Assembly: GCF_041435495.1 (NCBI RefSeq)
Contig: NZ_CP108644.1
Location: 3,209,501-3,273,500, forward strand
Direction of reading: 5' to 3'
DNA length: 64,000 bases
DNA from: Streptomyces sp. NBC_01116
GTDB lineage: Bacteria; Actinomycetota; Actinomycetes; Streptomycetales; Streptomycetaceae
In this document: piece by piece, positions 21,788 to 30,423 of the stretch
Layout of the letters: each line of letters starts with the position of its first letter
How positions within the stretch are numbered: the stretch's first letter is position 1
Program-made: the position numbers and the translations under genes
The notes under the pieces: model-generated
Told to the model about the DNA's origin: nothing
What the model saw: the letters and a program-made list of their open reading frames with translations, nothing else
Database searches by the model: none

Positions 21788-22593
21788 GCGCGATAGCCGC
21801 CGACCCCGACGCCCCCGGCACGGACCGGCTCCCGGTGCTCTCCCCGATGCTCCAGCGCCTCGCCGCCGAGCGCGCCACCGGCGCCCTGATGCGCGACCGG
21901 GGCACGCTCTACCTCGCCGACGGCCAGGTGGTGCACGCCGAGAGCCCCGCCACCCCCGGCATCGACGTCCTGCTCACCGCGGGCGGCACCCTGCGGCACG
22001 AGGGCTGGTGGGACGCCGTGGCGCAGGCCGGGGCGCACCGCCGGGTCGGCCGCTATCTCGTCGACGGCGGTCATGTGCCGGGCGGCGCACTGGAGTTGTG
22101 CCATCTCGGCGCACTGTACGACGCCGCGTTCTTCGCGCTCGCCCCGACCGGGACGCCCGCCCGTTTCCGCTACGGGGTGGCGCACTGGATCGGTCCGGTG
22201 CGGCCGGTCCCGGTGGCCGCCGTGGAGCGCGAGACGCTGCGCAGACGGGAGTTCCTGGACCGGATCTGGCCCGACCCCGCCTGCGACGGCGCGCCACTGC
22301 TGCGGACGTCGGCGCATCCGTCCGACGCCCCGGTCCCGGCCCGGCAGCGCCGGCTCTTGGAGCTGGCCGACGGGGTCCGTACGGCCTCGGACATCGCGCA
22401 GGCGCTGGGCCGTTCGGCGTTCCACATCCTGGTCGACCTGCGGCGGCTGGCGGCGGCCGGCCTGGTGGAGGCGGTCCGCGCCCAGCCCCTGCCGGCCTCG
22501 TCGGCGTCCGGCCGGATCACGCTCCCCGAGGTGACGGCCGACCCCGACATCGCCCTGCTGCGCCGGCTCCGAGACGCATTGGAGGCCCTGTGA
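21784..22593 (+). CDS. DUF4388-like (PATAN) protein with C-terminal winged helix
   Basis: A 269-residue soluble protein. Residues about 18-70 (MLQRLAAERATGALMRDRGTLYLADGQVVHAES) fit the DUF4388/PATAN pattern found in bacterial signalling proteins of the MglA-type GTPase networks. Residues about 180-230 (RQRRLLELADGVRTASDIAQALGRSAFHILVDLRRLAAAGLV) look like a winged helix. It is coupled to both neighbours (ATGA upstream, GTGA downstream), so the products probably work in one complex. Assignment is by pattern only. Confidence 0.7.
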   Translation: MSAIAADPDAPGTDRLPVLSPMLQRLAAERATGALMRDRGTLYLADGQVVHAESPATPGIDVLLTAGGTLRHEGWWDAVAQAGAHRRVGRYLVDGGHVPGGALELCHLGALYDAAFFALAPTGTPARFRYGVAHWIGPVRPVPVAAVERETLRRREFLDRIWPDPACDGAPLLRTSAHPSDAPVPARQRRLLELADGVRTASDIAQALGRSAFHILVDLRRLAAAGLVEAVRAQPLPASSASGRITLPEVTADPDIALLRRLRDALEAL

Positions 22594-23096
22594 TACGCGC
22601 GCTCAGACAGCGTGCCGGGAGGAGACAGCAGATGGTGCCCGAGGCCGAAGTGCGGGATGTCCTCGTCGAGCTCCAGCGGTTACGCGCCCGGGTCCCGCTG
22701 CTCTCCGGGGCGCTCGCCGCCTCCACCGACGGGCTGGTCCTGGCCCACGACACCCCGGGCGTCGAGGCGGAGGGCGTCGCCGCCCTCACCGCGGCAGCAC
22801 TCGGCGTCTCCGTCCGGATGACCGACGCCACCGGCCGGGGCGGCTTCCGCGAACTGCTGGTCCGCGGCGGCAACGGCTACGTCGCCACCTACGCCGCGGG
22901 CTCCTCCGCCGTCCTGACCCTGCTGGCCGAGGACCGCATCAACGTCGGCCGCCTCCATCTGGAGGGCCGCCGCGCGGGCGCCCGTATCGGCGAGCTCGTC
23001 GACGCCGCGCTGCGACGCACGGAGCGCCCCGCCACCGCCGCACCCCCGCGCCCCGCCACCGCGCCCGGCCGCACCCTGCCGCAACGCCCCACGTAG
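22590..23096 (+). CDS. roadblock/LC7-domain protein containing a TTA codon (cluster gene 3)
   Basis: A 168-residue protein with a roadblock/LC7 domain (about 20-130): VLVELQRLRARVPLLSGALAASTDGLVLAHD, ending in a helix. The C-terminal tail is Pro/Ala-rich. GTG 22590 overlaps the previous stop (GTGA); an ATG at 22632 with GGAGGAG upstream is an equally good start (154 residues). Codon 22680-22682 is TTA (Leu), the only in-frame TTA I found in the called genes. TTA is read by the bldA tRNA (33246-33331), so this protein should be made mainly in developing or older cultures. Confidence 0.8.
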   Translation: MIRALRQRAGRRQQMVPEAEVRDVLVELQRLRARVPLLSGALAASTDGLVLAHDTPGVEAEGVAALTAAALGVSVRMTDATGRGGFRELLVRGGNGYVATYAAGSSAVLTLLAEDRINVGRLHLEGRRAGARIGELVDAALRRTERPATAAPPRPATAPGRTLPQRPT

Positions 23097-23238
23097 GCGG
23101 CCCGATCCCCCCACCCGCACCGTCACCACCACCGGGACTCACGCCATCACGCAGAAGCCCGCGCACCGGCCCGAACGGAAGCCACCACAGAAACGGACCC
23201 GGTCACCGCGACCGGCCAGGGAAAGGAAACGAGCCTCC

Positions 23239-23613
23239 ATGGCGAACACCGAAGCGACACTGAAGGAAGCGATGAGCTCGATCGAGGGCGCCACGGGCGT
23301 CGCCCTCGTCGACTACACGAGCGGGATGGCCCTGGGCACGCTCGGCGGCGGCAAGGACTTCAACCTGGAGGTCGCCGCCGCGGGCAACACCGACGTGGTC
23401 CGCGCCAAGCTCCGCACCATGGAGCACCTGGGCATCAAGGACGAGATCGAGGACATCCTGATCACGCTCGGCACCCAGTACCACCTGATCCGGCTCCTCA
23501 AGACCCGTGGCAACAACGGCCTGTTCCTGTACCTGGTGCTGGACGCGAGCCGGGCGAACCTGGCGATGGCCCGCCATCAGCTGAAGAAGATCGAGGCGGG
23601 ACTGGAGATCTAG
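23239..23613 (+). CDS. roadblock/LC7-like protein (cluster gene 4)
   Basis: A 124-residue soluble protein, paralogous to the first gene of the cluster (shared DYTSGMALGTL and LDASRANLAMARHQL patterns). Its 142-base spacing from the previous gene suggests an own promoter or looser coupling. ATG 23239 has AAGGA 11 bases upstream. No MglA-type GTPase gene is adjacent, unlike conservon loci. Confidence 0.78.
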   Translation: MANTEATLKEAMSSIEGATGVALVDYTSGMALGTLGGGKDFNLEVAAAGNTDVVRAKLRTMEHLGIKDEIEDILITLGTQYHLIRLLKTRGNNGLFLYLVLDASRANLAMARHQLKKIEAGLEI

Positions 23614-23628
23614 ATCTGACCCCGGCAC

Positions 23629-23817
23629 GGTCCGGCCCCGGTACGGTCCGGCCTCCAGTCAGGTCCGACCTTTGATCTGGTCCGGCCAGGGCAGGTCCGA
23701 CCTCAAGCCACGTCCGACCGCGCCAGGTCCGACCTGAAGCCACGTCCGACCACGCCGGGTCGGACCTCGCGCCAGGACCGGCCTCGCGTCACGTCCGACC
23801 TCGGGTCGGGTCCGACC
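23629..23817. repeat. degenerate 15-17 bp tandem repeat, about 12 copies
   Basis: The unit GGTCCGACC(T) recurs with a 15-17 bp step (T of each unit at 23631, 23647, 23664, 23681, 23696, 23713, 23728, 23745, 23760, about 23777, 23794 and 23811). The array fills the space between convergent genes and stops at the stop codon of the gene on the minus strand. Confidence 0.85.
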
Positions 23818-24387
23818 TCACCGGCGGCGACGCCGCGCCCCGCCCGGCGCGGCGTCCCCCGCCTCCGGACCAGTCGTCCGGTACGCCCCGACCCGCTTGC
23901 CCGCCGGGCCTCCGCGCCCGGTCCAGTCGGTGCGCACCCAGTACAGGACGTCCTCCCGGCGCTCCCGCTGCCCGATGCGCACGGCCTTCAGCCACAGCCC
24001 CGCACCCGCGCCGGCGAGCAGCAGCCCACCGGTCCCCGGCAGCGCGAACGACGACGCCACCGCGACGACGAACGCCCCCAGCAGCCACCACCTGCGCCCG
24101 CGCCGCCACACCCGTACGGTCACGGCCCGGTCCTGGAGGAAGTCGCCGCGCCCGACGCGGGAGGCGCTCCGGGACAGTTCCGCGTACCGCTTCCCGCGCG
24201 CCAGGGCCACGACGGCGGCGGTGACGAGGAAGAGCGCCGCCCCGGCGAGCAGCCCGATCCGACGCCCGGTCAGGCCCGGAGCGAACGCCCCCGCCGCGGC
24301 CGCCACCAGGCCCGCCCACCACAGCGGCGCCGCCCCGGCCCGTACGGTCACGGCCACCCTCGCCAGCGACTGCCCTCCGCGCCCCAC
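23818..24387 (-). CDS. unknown four-helix membrane protein
   Basis: A 189-residue protein with four hydrophobic segments in two pairs (about 22-38, 44-62, 100-116 and 119-133). A cytoplasmic loop (KRYAELSRSASRVGRGDFLQDRAV) lies between the pairs. The tail is basic and Gly/Arg-rich, ending GGARRRRR next to the tandem repeat array. I do not recognise the family. GTG 24387 has GAGAGGGG upstream. Confidence 0.65.
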   Translation of the reverse strand: MGRGGQSLARVAVTVRAGAAPLWWAGLVAAAAGAFAPGLTGRRIGLLAGAALFLVTAAVVALARGKRYAELSRSASRVGRGDFLQDRAVTVRVWRRGRRWWLLGAFVVAVASSFALPGTGGLLLAGAGAGLWLKAVRIGQRERREDVLYWVRTDWTGRGGPAGKRVGAYRTTGPEAGDAAPGGARRRRR

Positions 24388-24501
24388 GTCCGTACCCCTC
24401 TCGCTCCGCGGCGCCGCGGTGTCGCGGCGCTTCTGGGCGCGGAGGTTAACGGTCGCAGATGAGCGATGCCTGAGAATCCGCGGAGGGCCGGGGGCGGGCC
24501 C

Positions 24502-25347
24502 TCACTCCACGAACAGGCCGCGCGCCGCCGCCCGGGCGTCGAACTCCTCCAACCGGGCCTGGGCGTCGGGGAGTCCGTCGCACATCGCCTCCAGCAGCAC
24601 CCGGCCGAGCAGCATCGGCGCGCAGACGGTGTCGAAGGAGAGCCCGGAGCCGATCGCCGCCGGGAGCAGCAGGTCGCTGTGCTTGGCGACGGGCGCGAAG
24701 GCGGAGTCGGCGACCGTCACCACGGTCAGCCCCTGGTCCCGGGCGTACGCGAGCGCGTCCACGCTCTCCCTGGGGTGGCGCGGCAGCGCGAAGCACATCA
24801 GGGCGGTGGCCCCGGCGCGGCGGGCGGAGTCGATCCGGTCGGGCAGCATGCTGCCGCCCTCGTCGAGGACCCGGACGTCGGGGTGCACCTTGGCGGCGAA
24901 GTAGCCGAAGCCGCGGGCCTGCGAGGAGGCGGCGCGCAGCCCGAGCACCGGCAGCGGACGGGATTCGGCGAGCAGCCGGCCGGCCCGTTCGACGGGCGCG
25001 GGGTCGGCGAGCACGTCGGAGAGGTGCTGGAGGTTCTCGATCTCGGCGCGGACGGCCTGCTGGTACTCGTTGTACGTCTCCCCCGTCTCCTCCTGCTCCG
25101 CGTCGGCGGGCGCGACCTCGCGCAGGTGCCTGCGCAGCGCCGGATAGCCGTCGAAGCCGAGGGCGACGGCGAAGCGGGTGACGGAGGGCTGGCTGACCCC
25201 GGCCAGCTCGGCCAGCTCGACGCTGGAGAGGAACGGCGCGTCGGCCGCCCGGCGGACCATGCAGTGCGCGATGCGCCGCTGGGTGGGCGTGAGCCGGTGC
25301 CCCTCGAAGAGCCGCTGCAACCGTGCGGCGGGGCTGCTCCCAGTCAT
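24502..25347 (-). CDS. RpiR/MurR-family transcriptional regulator
   Basis: A 281-residue regulator with an N-terminal RpiR-type helix-turn-helix (about 18-90: LTPTQRRIAHCMVRRAADAPF, then ELAGVSQPSVTRFAVALGFDGYPALRRHL) and a C-terminal SIS domain (about 110-260; PVLGLRAASSQARGFG, ALMCFALPRHPRESVDAL, VTVADSAFAPVAKHSD). SIS domains usually bind phosphosugars, but RpiR-like proteins near hut genes can sense urocanate-type ligands. Its upstream region carries the half-site CTATTCA found in the hutU operator. ATG 25347 follows AAGGGGA. Confidence 0.9.
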   Translation of the reverse strand: MTGSSPAARLQRLFEGHRLTPTQRRIAHCMVRRAADAPFLSSVELAELAGVSQPSVTRFAVALGFDGYPALRRHLREVAPADAEQEETGETYNEYQQAVRAEIENLQHLSDVLADPAPVERAGRLLAESRPLPVLGLRAASSQARGFGYFAAKVHPDVRVLDEGGSMLPDRIDSARRAGATALMCFALPRHPRESVDALAYARDQGLTVVTVADSAFAPVAKHSDLLLPAAIGSGLSFDTVCAPMLLGRVLLEAMCDGLPDAQARLEEFDARAAARGLFVE

Positions 25348-25395
25348 CCCTGTCCCCTTGCTGGATCCGTCGCGCCCCGACCGGCACCGACCGTT

Positions 25396-25425
25396 CTATT
25401 CAGCCAGGAAGGTCGCTGTATGTCC
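25396..25425. promoter_or_regulatory. CTATTCA half-site upstream of the RpiR-type gene
   Basis: CTATTCA at 25396-25402 matches the left arm of the hutU operator exactly. A degenerate right arm (TGTATGT) starts about 14 bases later. It lies about 50 bases upstream of the regulator start and may mediate autoregulation. Confidence 0.45.
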
Positions 25426-25479
25426 ATATGCAGGGGGGCGGGAGCCGGGGCGGGCCGAGGGTGGAGCGGCCGACGGAGG

Positions 25480-25513
25480 GGGGTTAACCCCACGGAACTG
25501 GGGGGCTAGCCCC
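25480..25513. promoter_or_regulatory. paired 12-bp palindromes upstream of the membrane gene
   Basis: GGGGTTAACCCC (25480-25491) and GGGGCTAGCCCC (25502-25513) are perfect palindromes of the form GGGGNTANCCCC. Their centres are 22 bp apart, two helical turns. They lie 37 bases upstream of the ATG at 25551, as expected for a dimeric repressor or activator binding one face of the DNA. Confidence 0.65.
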
Positions 25514-25550
25514 ACTGGCAGGGGTGGTCCGGCTCCGTACCGTGGTCGGC

Positions 25551-25970
25551 ATGGAAGCCCGTGACCACGAGCTCAAGAAGGAGCTCGCCGCCACCCTCCA
25601 GGCACGCGGCGAGCTGGGCGCGGAGTACGAGAGCGCGCTCATCGACTCGTTCCTGGAGAAGGTCGAGCAGCGCCTCGACACCACGCTCGACCGCCGGGTC
25701 CGCCGTCAGCTCGCCGAGCAGCAGATGTCCGCCGCCCGGGGGGTGCGTCCGACGGAGCCGGGGAGCGGCTTCGGGGAGCGGCACGGTCTGGGGATCGTCT
25801 CGCTGATTCTGGCCGTCCCGCTGTCCGCGATCGGTGTCGTGAACGCCGGGATCGAGGGTCTGGTCGTGGCCTGGCTCGGCATCGTCGGCGTCAACGCGTT
25901 CCAGGCGGCGCGGGGCGGCGGCCTGTTCCGCCGCCGGGAGGAGCGCGCGCCGAGCGACTGGCGGGACTGA
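25551..25970 (+). CDS. unknown small membrane protein
   Basis: A 139-residue protein. The N-terminal half is charged and probably helical (KKELAATLQARGELGAEYE, SFLEKVEQRL). Two membrane helices follow (about 81-99 and 101-117), then an Arg-rich tail. ATG 25551 was chosen over GTG 25524 because the latter leaves no space after the palindromes. No clear ribosome site is seen, so translation may be leaderless. I do not recognise the family; the paired-palindrome operator upstream is distinctive. Confidence 0.7.
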   Translation: MEARDHELKKELAATLQARGELGAEYESALIDSFLEKVEQRLDTTLDRRVRRQLAEQQMSAARGVRPTEPGSGFGERHGLGIVSLILAVPLSAIGVVNAGIEGLVVAWLGIVGVNAFQAARGGGLFRRREERAPSDWRD

Positions 25971-26457
25971 GCGCCGCCCGATCATCGGGGCCGGGGACCA
26001 TCGGGGCCGGGCCCCGCACGAGGTATGTCGCGGGAACCGCCGCACCCCCGGTCGCCCGGGGGGCGGGACGACGGCGGTCCCCGCGAGGGACGCGGTCCGG
26101 GTCAGGGCCGGTTGCCCGCGTCCGGGCGACGGTGGAGGTCCGGGAGCCGCTCCGTAGTCCGGTGTCGCCGTTCTGGGTGCCGGCGGGTTTCCCTGCCGAC
26201 ACCCACCAATGTGCCGGAGCCGTGTTAAGCGGGTGCTGCGCGGACGTGACGCGCTCGTACCGTTTTCGCGAAGACCCGCCGCCGGGCCGCCGGGCACCGC
26301 GACGGGGCTGCTTCCGGCCCGTCGGGCGCCTCGCGTCCAGGCCCTGCGCCCGGCCCGCCAGGCGCCTCGTCGGGGCCCTGCTTCCGGCCCGTCAGGCGCC
26401 CGGGCCGGGGCCCGCTTCCGGCCCGTCAGGGGCCGGAGCGGACCCTCCACCGACGCG
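25971..26457. other. 487-bp intergenic region without a gene
   Basis: The region lies between convergent genes. The left part has a duplicated CATCGGGGCCGGG (25982-26010). The middle is unremarkable. The right part (26310-26434) is the tandem repeat listed separately. No coding signal is convincing. Confidence 0.6.
26310..26434. repeat. 34-36 bp tandem repeat, 4 copies
   Basis: The core GCTTCCGGCCCGTCAGGCGCC recurs at about 26310, 26347, 26380 and 26414, so the period is 34-36 bp. It ends 23 bases before the stop of the cystathionine beta-synthase gene. The second copy is the most diverged. Confidence 0.8.
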
Positions 26458-27864
26458 TCAGGACTTCGCCGTGCCCGCGTCCTTGGCGAGGAACGCCAGC
26501 AGGTCCTGCCGGCTCACGACACCCTTGGGCTTGCCCTCGACGAGCACGATCGCCGCGTCGGCGCCGTCCGTGCCGCTGAGCACGGCCATCAGGTCCTCGA
26601 CCGGTTCGCCGGAGCCGACCTGCGGCAGCGGGGCCGACATGTGCTTCTCCAGCGGGTCGGTCAGCGAGGCGCGCTGGGTGAACAGCGCGTCCAGCAGCTG
26701 CCGCTCCACGACCGATCCGATGACCTCGGCGGCCATCACGTCCGGGTGACCGGCGCCCGGCTTCACGATCGGCATCTGGGAGACGCCGTACTCGCGGAGC
26801 ACATCGATGGCGTCGCCGACCGTCTCCTCCGGGTGCATGTGGACGAGGGAGGGCATCGGGCCCTCCTTGAAGTCCAGGACCGCGCCGACGTTGGCGGAGG
26901 TGCCGGTGTTCTCCAGGAAGCCGTAGTCGGCCATCCACTCGTCGTTGAAGATCTTGCTCAGGTAGCCGCGCCCGCTGTCGGGCAGCAGCACCACGACGAC
27001 GTCCTCGGGGCCGAGCCGCCTGGCGACCTCCAGGGCACCGACGACCGCCATGCCGCAGGAGCCGCCGACGAGCAGCCCCTCCTCCTTGGCGAGCCGCCGC
27101 GTCATCTGGAAGGAGTCCTTGTCGGACACCGCGACGATCTCGTCGGTGACGTTCCGGTCGTAGGCGCTGGGCCAGAAGTCCTCGCCGACGCCCTCGACCA
27201 GATACGGCCGCCCGGAGCCGCCGGAGTAGACCGAGCCCTCCGGGTCCGCGCCGATGACCTGGACCGCGCCCTCGCTGATCTCCTTGAGGTAGCGCCCGGT
27301 GCCGCTGATCGTGCCGCCGGTGCCGACGCCCGCGACGAAGTGGGTGATCTTCCCCTCCGTCTGCTCCCACAGTTCGGGGCCGGTGGTCTCGTAGTGCGAG
27401 CGCGGGTTGTTCGGGTTGGAGTACTGGTCGGGCTTCCAGGCACCGGGCGTCTCGGTGACCAGCCGGTCGGAGACGTTGTAGTACGAGTCCGGGTGCTCGG
27501 GGTCAACGGCGGTGGGGCAGACGACGACCTCCGCGCCGTACGCGCGCAGCACGTTGATCTTGTCCGTGGACACCTTGTCCGGGCAGACGAAGATGCACTT
27601 GTAGCCCTTCTGCTGGGCGACGATGGCGAGCCCGACGCCCGTGTTGCCACTGGTCGGCTCGACGATCGTGCCGCCGGGCTTCAGCTCCCCGCTCTGCTCG
27701 GCCGCCTCGATCATGCGCAGCGCGATGCGGTCCTTCACCGACCCGCCGGGGTTGAAGTACTCGACCTTGGCCAGGACCGTCGCCTGGATGCCTGCCGTGA
27801 CGTTGCGCAGCCTCACCAGCGGGGTGTTGCCGACAAGACTGATCATCGAATCGTGGAATTGCAC
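26458..27864 (-). CDS. cbs: cystathionine beta-synthase
   Basis: A 468-residue PLP enzyme that joins serine and homocysteine to give cystathionine (reverse transsulfuration). The catalytic core has FNPGGSVKDRIALRMIE (PLP lysine near residue 45), EPTSGNTGVGLAIVA and GVGTGGTISGTGRYLKE. Two C-terminal CBS domains (about 340-460) match the full-length enzyme rather than cysteine synthase. GTG 27864 was chosen because GGAG lies 6 bases upstream; the longer ORF reaching 29031 is an artefact of reading the divergent gene backward. Confidence 0.93.
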   Translation of the reverse strand: MQFHDSMISLVGNTPLVRLRNVTAGIQATVLAKVEYFNPGGSVKDRIALRMIEAAEQSGELKPGGTIVEPTSGNTGVGLAIVAQQKGYKCIFVCPDKVSTDKINVLRAYGAEVVVCPTAVDPEHPDSYYNVSDRLVTETPGAWKPDQYSNPNNPRSHYETTGPELWEQTEGKITHFVAGVGTGGTISGTGRYLKEISEGAVQVIGADPEGSVYSGGSGRPYLVEGVGEDFWPSAYDRNVTDEIVAVSDKDSFQMTRRLAKEEGLLVGGSCGMAVVGALEVARRLGPEDVVVVLLPDSGRGYLSKIFNDEWMADYGFLENTGTSANVGAVLDFKEGPMPSLVHMHPEETVGDAIDVLREYGVSQMPIVKPGAGHPDVMAAEVIGSVVERQLLDALFTQRASLTDPLEKHMSAPLPQVGSGEPVEDLMAVLSGTDGADAAIVLVEGKPKGVVSRQDLLAFLAKDAGTAKS

Positions 27865-28008
27865 CGTGTACTCCGGGATCTCCGAGATGGTCCGGCCCAG
27901 AGTATGCGTACAGGACGCTCTCTGCGTACGGGTAGGAGTACACCGAGCCCCGAGCGGGGCAAGTAGGTACGTGTACGGCTGTACGGCGAGGAGGAGGTGG
28001 ACCGGACT

Positions 28009-29025
28009 GTGTCGAGAGCAAGGGTGGCACGGCGGATCGCGGCGGGCGCGGCCTACGGCGGTGGCAGCATCGGGTTGATCGGTGCGGCGGCCGTGGGCGT
28101 GTTCCTGGCGGAGGTCCAGCTCGCGAAGAGGCAGGTGGGCGGGGGGACGGCCCCGGTCCCGCCGAGCGCGGACGGGCGGTACGGAGTGGCGTTCGCCGGG
28201 CCGAACGACGCGATGCGGCTCGGGATGCTCGGCGACTCGACGGCCGCGGGCCAGGGGGTGCGGCGGGCCGGGCACACTCCGGGTGCGCTGCTGGCCTCGG
28301 GGCTCGCGGCGGTGGCCGAGCGGCCGGTGGACCTGCGGAACGTGGCCCTGCCGGGGGCCAGGTCGGACGATCTGGAGCGGCAGGTGTCGCTGCTGCTGGC
28401 GGATCCGGCGCGCGTCCCGGACGTCTGCGTGATCATGATCGGGGCGAACGACGTCACCCACCGGATGCCCGCGACCCAGTCGGTGCGCTGTCTGACGACG
28501 GCGGTGCGCAGGCTGCGGACGGCGGGGGCGGAGGTGGTCGTCGGGACCTGCCCGGACCTGGGCACGATCGAGCCGGTCTACCAGCCGCTGCGCTGGCTGG
28601 CCCGGCGGGTGAGCCGGCAGCTGGCGGCCGCGCAGACCATCGGGGTGGTGGAGCAGGGCGGGCGCACGGTGTCGCTGGGCGATCTGCTGGGCCCGGAGTT
28701 CGCGGCGAACCCGCGCGAGCTGTTCGGCCCGGACAACTACCACCCCTCCGCCGAGGGCTACGCCACGGCGGCCATGGCGGTGCTGCCCACGCTGTGCGCG
28801 GTGCTGGGCCTGTGGCCGGAGACCGACCGGCTGGACGGCGCACGCCGCGAGGACATCCTCCCGGTGGCGAAGGCCGCGTCCCAGGCGGCCCGGGAGGCCG
28901 GTACGGAGGTCACGGGCGCGCGCGCTCCCTGGGCCCTCCTCAAGCACCGCCGGCGGCGGCGTCTGCCCGCCTCGACGGAACCCACCCCGCACCCGCACCC
29001 GGACGCCGCCCACGGGCACGCGTAG
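28009..29025 (+). CDS. SGNH/GDSL-type hydrolase, membrane anchored
   Basis: A 338-residue exported hydrolase. A signal anchor (about 10-37) precedes the SGNH domain. Block I is GMLGDSTAAGQGV (catalytic Ser), block III GANDVTHRM, and block V DNYHPSAEGY (catalytic Asp and His). The C-terminal tail is basic then His/Pro-rich. Substrate unknown (lipid or acyl ester likely). GTG 28009 lies about 10 bases after GAGGAGG; the in-frame GTG 27997 is too close to that site. Confidence 0.85.
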   Translation: MSRARVARRIAAGAAYGGGSIGLIGAAAVGVFLAEVQLAKRQVGGGTAPVPPSADGRYGVAFAGPNDAMRLGMLGDSTAAGQGVRRAGHTPGALLASGLAAVAERPVDLRNVALPGARSDDLERQVSLLLADPARVPDVCVIMIGANDVTHRMPATQSVRCLTTAVRRLRTAGAEVVVGTCPDLGTIEPVYQPLRWLARRVSRQLAAAQTIGVVEQGGRTVSLGDLLGPEFAANPRELFGPDNYHPSAEGYATAAMAVLPTLCAVLGLWPETDRLDGARREDILPVAKAASQAAREAGTEVTGARAPWALLKHRRRRRLPASTEPTPHPHPDAAHGHA

Positions 29026-29075
29026 GAGCACGCGTAGGAGCCGTCACCACCCGGCAGGACACCGGCGGGACACCC

Positions 29076-29090
29076 TGAGCAAGCGCTTAG
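29076..29090. promoter_or_regulatory. palindromic TGAGCAAGCGCTTAG motif upstream of thiolase
   Basis: The element is centred on AAGCGCTT (29081-29088), about 115 bases before the thiolase start. Similar AGCAAGCGCTT-type palindromes are known upstream of actinobacterial lipid-degradation genes controlled by TetR-family regulators. Which regulator binds here is unknown. Confidence 0.5.
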
Positions 29091-29202
29091 AAAAGAGTCC
29101 CGCATCACACGGCCTGCCGGGTGACCACGGCGATACGTCCGGGTAACTTCCAGAGGAGTTCCGTCCGTCCACACAGCCTTCCAGCCCCCTTGGAGCCGCG
29201 TG

Positions 29203-30423
29203 ATGCCCGAAGCCGTGATCGTCTCTGCCGCCCGTTCGCCGATCGGCCGCGCCTTCAAGGGGTCCCTGAAGGACCTGCGCGCGGACGACCTGACCGCCAC
29301 GATCATCCAGACCGCCCTGGCCAAGGTCCCCGAGCTGGACCCGAAGGACATCGACGACCTGATGCTGGGCTGCGGTCTGCCCGGCGGCGAGCAGGGCAAC
29401 AACCTGGGCCGCATCATCGCCGTGCAGATGGGGATGGACCACCTTCCCGGCTGTACGGTCACCCGCTACTGCTCCTCCTCGCTGCAGACCAGCCGGATGG
29501 CGCTGCACGCGATCAAGGCGGGCGAGGGCGACGTCTTCATCTCGGCCGGTGTCGAGATGGTGTCCCGCTTCGCCAAGGGCAACTCCGACAGCCTGCCGGA
29601 CACGCACAACCCGCTGTTCGCCGACGCCGAGGCCCGCACTGCCGCCCGCGCCGAGGAGTCCGGCGCGAGCTGGCACGACCCGCGCGAGGACGGCCTCGTG
29701 CCGGACGCGTACATCTCGATGGGTCAGACGGCGGAGAACCTGGCCCGGACCAAGGGCGTCACCCGCCAGGAGATGGACGAGTTCGGCGTACGGTCGCAGA
29801 ACCTCGCCGAGGAAGCCCTGAAGAACGGCTTCTGGGAGCGGGAGATCACCCCGGTCACCACCCCGGACGGCACCGTGGTCGCCAAGGACGACGGCCCGCG
29901 CGCGGGCGTCACCCTGGAGGGCGTGCAGGGCCTGAAGCCGGTCTTCCGCCCCGACGGCCTGGTCACCGCGGCCAACTGCTGCCCGCTGAACGACGGCGCC
30001 GCGGCCCTGGTGATCATGTCCGACACCAAGGCGCGCGAGCTGGGCCTGACCCCGCTGGCCCGGATCGTCTCCACCGGCGTCTCCGGCCTCTCCCCCGAGA
30101 TCATGGGGTACGGGCCGGTCGAGGCCAGCAAGCAGGCGCTGAAGCGGGCCGGCCTGACCGTCGGCGACATCGACCTCGCCGAGATCAACGAGGCGTTCGC
30201 CGCCCAGGTCATCCCCTCCTACCGGGACCTCGGCCTGCCGCTGGACAAGGTCAACGTCAACGGCGGCGCGATCGCCGTCGGCCACCCCTTCGGCATGACC
30301 GGCGCCCGCATCACCGGCACGCTGATCAACAGCCTCCAGTTCCACGACAAGCAGTGGGGCCTGGAGACGATGTGCGTGGGCGGCGGCCAGGGCATGGCGA
30401 TGGTGATCGAGCGGCTGAGCTGA
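29203..30423 (+). CDS. acetyl-CoA acetyltransferase (thiolase)
   Basis: A 406-residue thiolase. The nucleophile is Cys90 in [17 protein letters not shown]. The catalytic His lies in [16 protein letters not shown] and the second Cys in [13 protein letters not shown]. It cleaves 3-ketoacyl-CoA, or condenses two acetyl-CoA, in the cytoplasm. ATG 29203 with TTGGAG upstream was chosen over the GTG one codon earlier. No other lipid genes flank it. Confidence 0.93.
   Translation: MPEAVIVSAARSPIGRAFKGSLKDLRADDLTATIIQTALAKVPELDPKDIDDLMLGCGLPGGEQGNNLGRIIAVQMGMDHLPGCTVTRYCSSSLQTSRMALHAIKAGEGDVFISAGVEMVSRFAKGNSDSLPDTHNPLFADAEARTAARAEESGASWHDPREDGLVPDAYISMGQTAENLARTKGVTRQEMDEFGVRSQNLAEEALKNGFWEREITPVTTPDGTVVAKDDGPRAGVTLEGVQGLKPVFRPDGLVTAANCCPLNDGAAALVIMSDTKARELGLTPLARIVSTGVSGLSPEIMGYGPVEASKQALKRAGLTVGDIDLAEINEAFAAQVIPSYRDLGLPLDKVNVNGGAIAVGHPFGMTGARITGTLINSLQFHDKQWGLETMCVGGGQGMAMVIERLS

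Noticed and set aside
26458..29031. Very long minus-strand ORF joining cystathionine beta-synthase with upstream sequence
   Set aside because: The upstream part is the complement of the SGNH hydrolase gene. The GTG at 27864 has a good ribosome site and gives the usual enzyme length.
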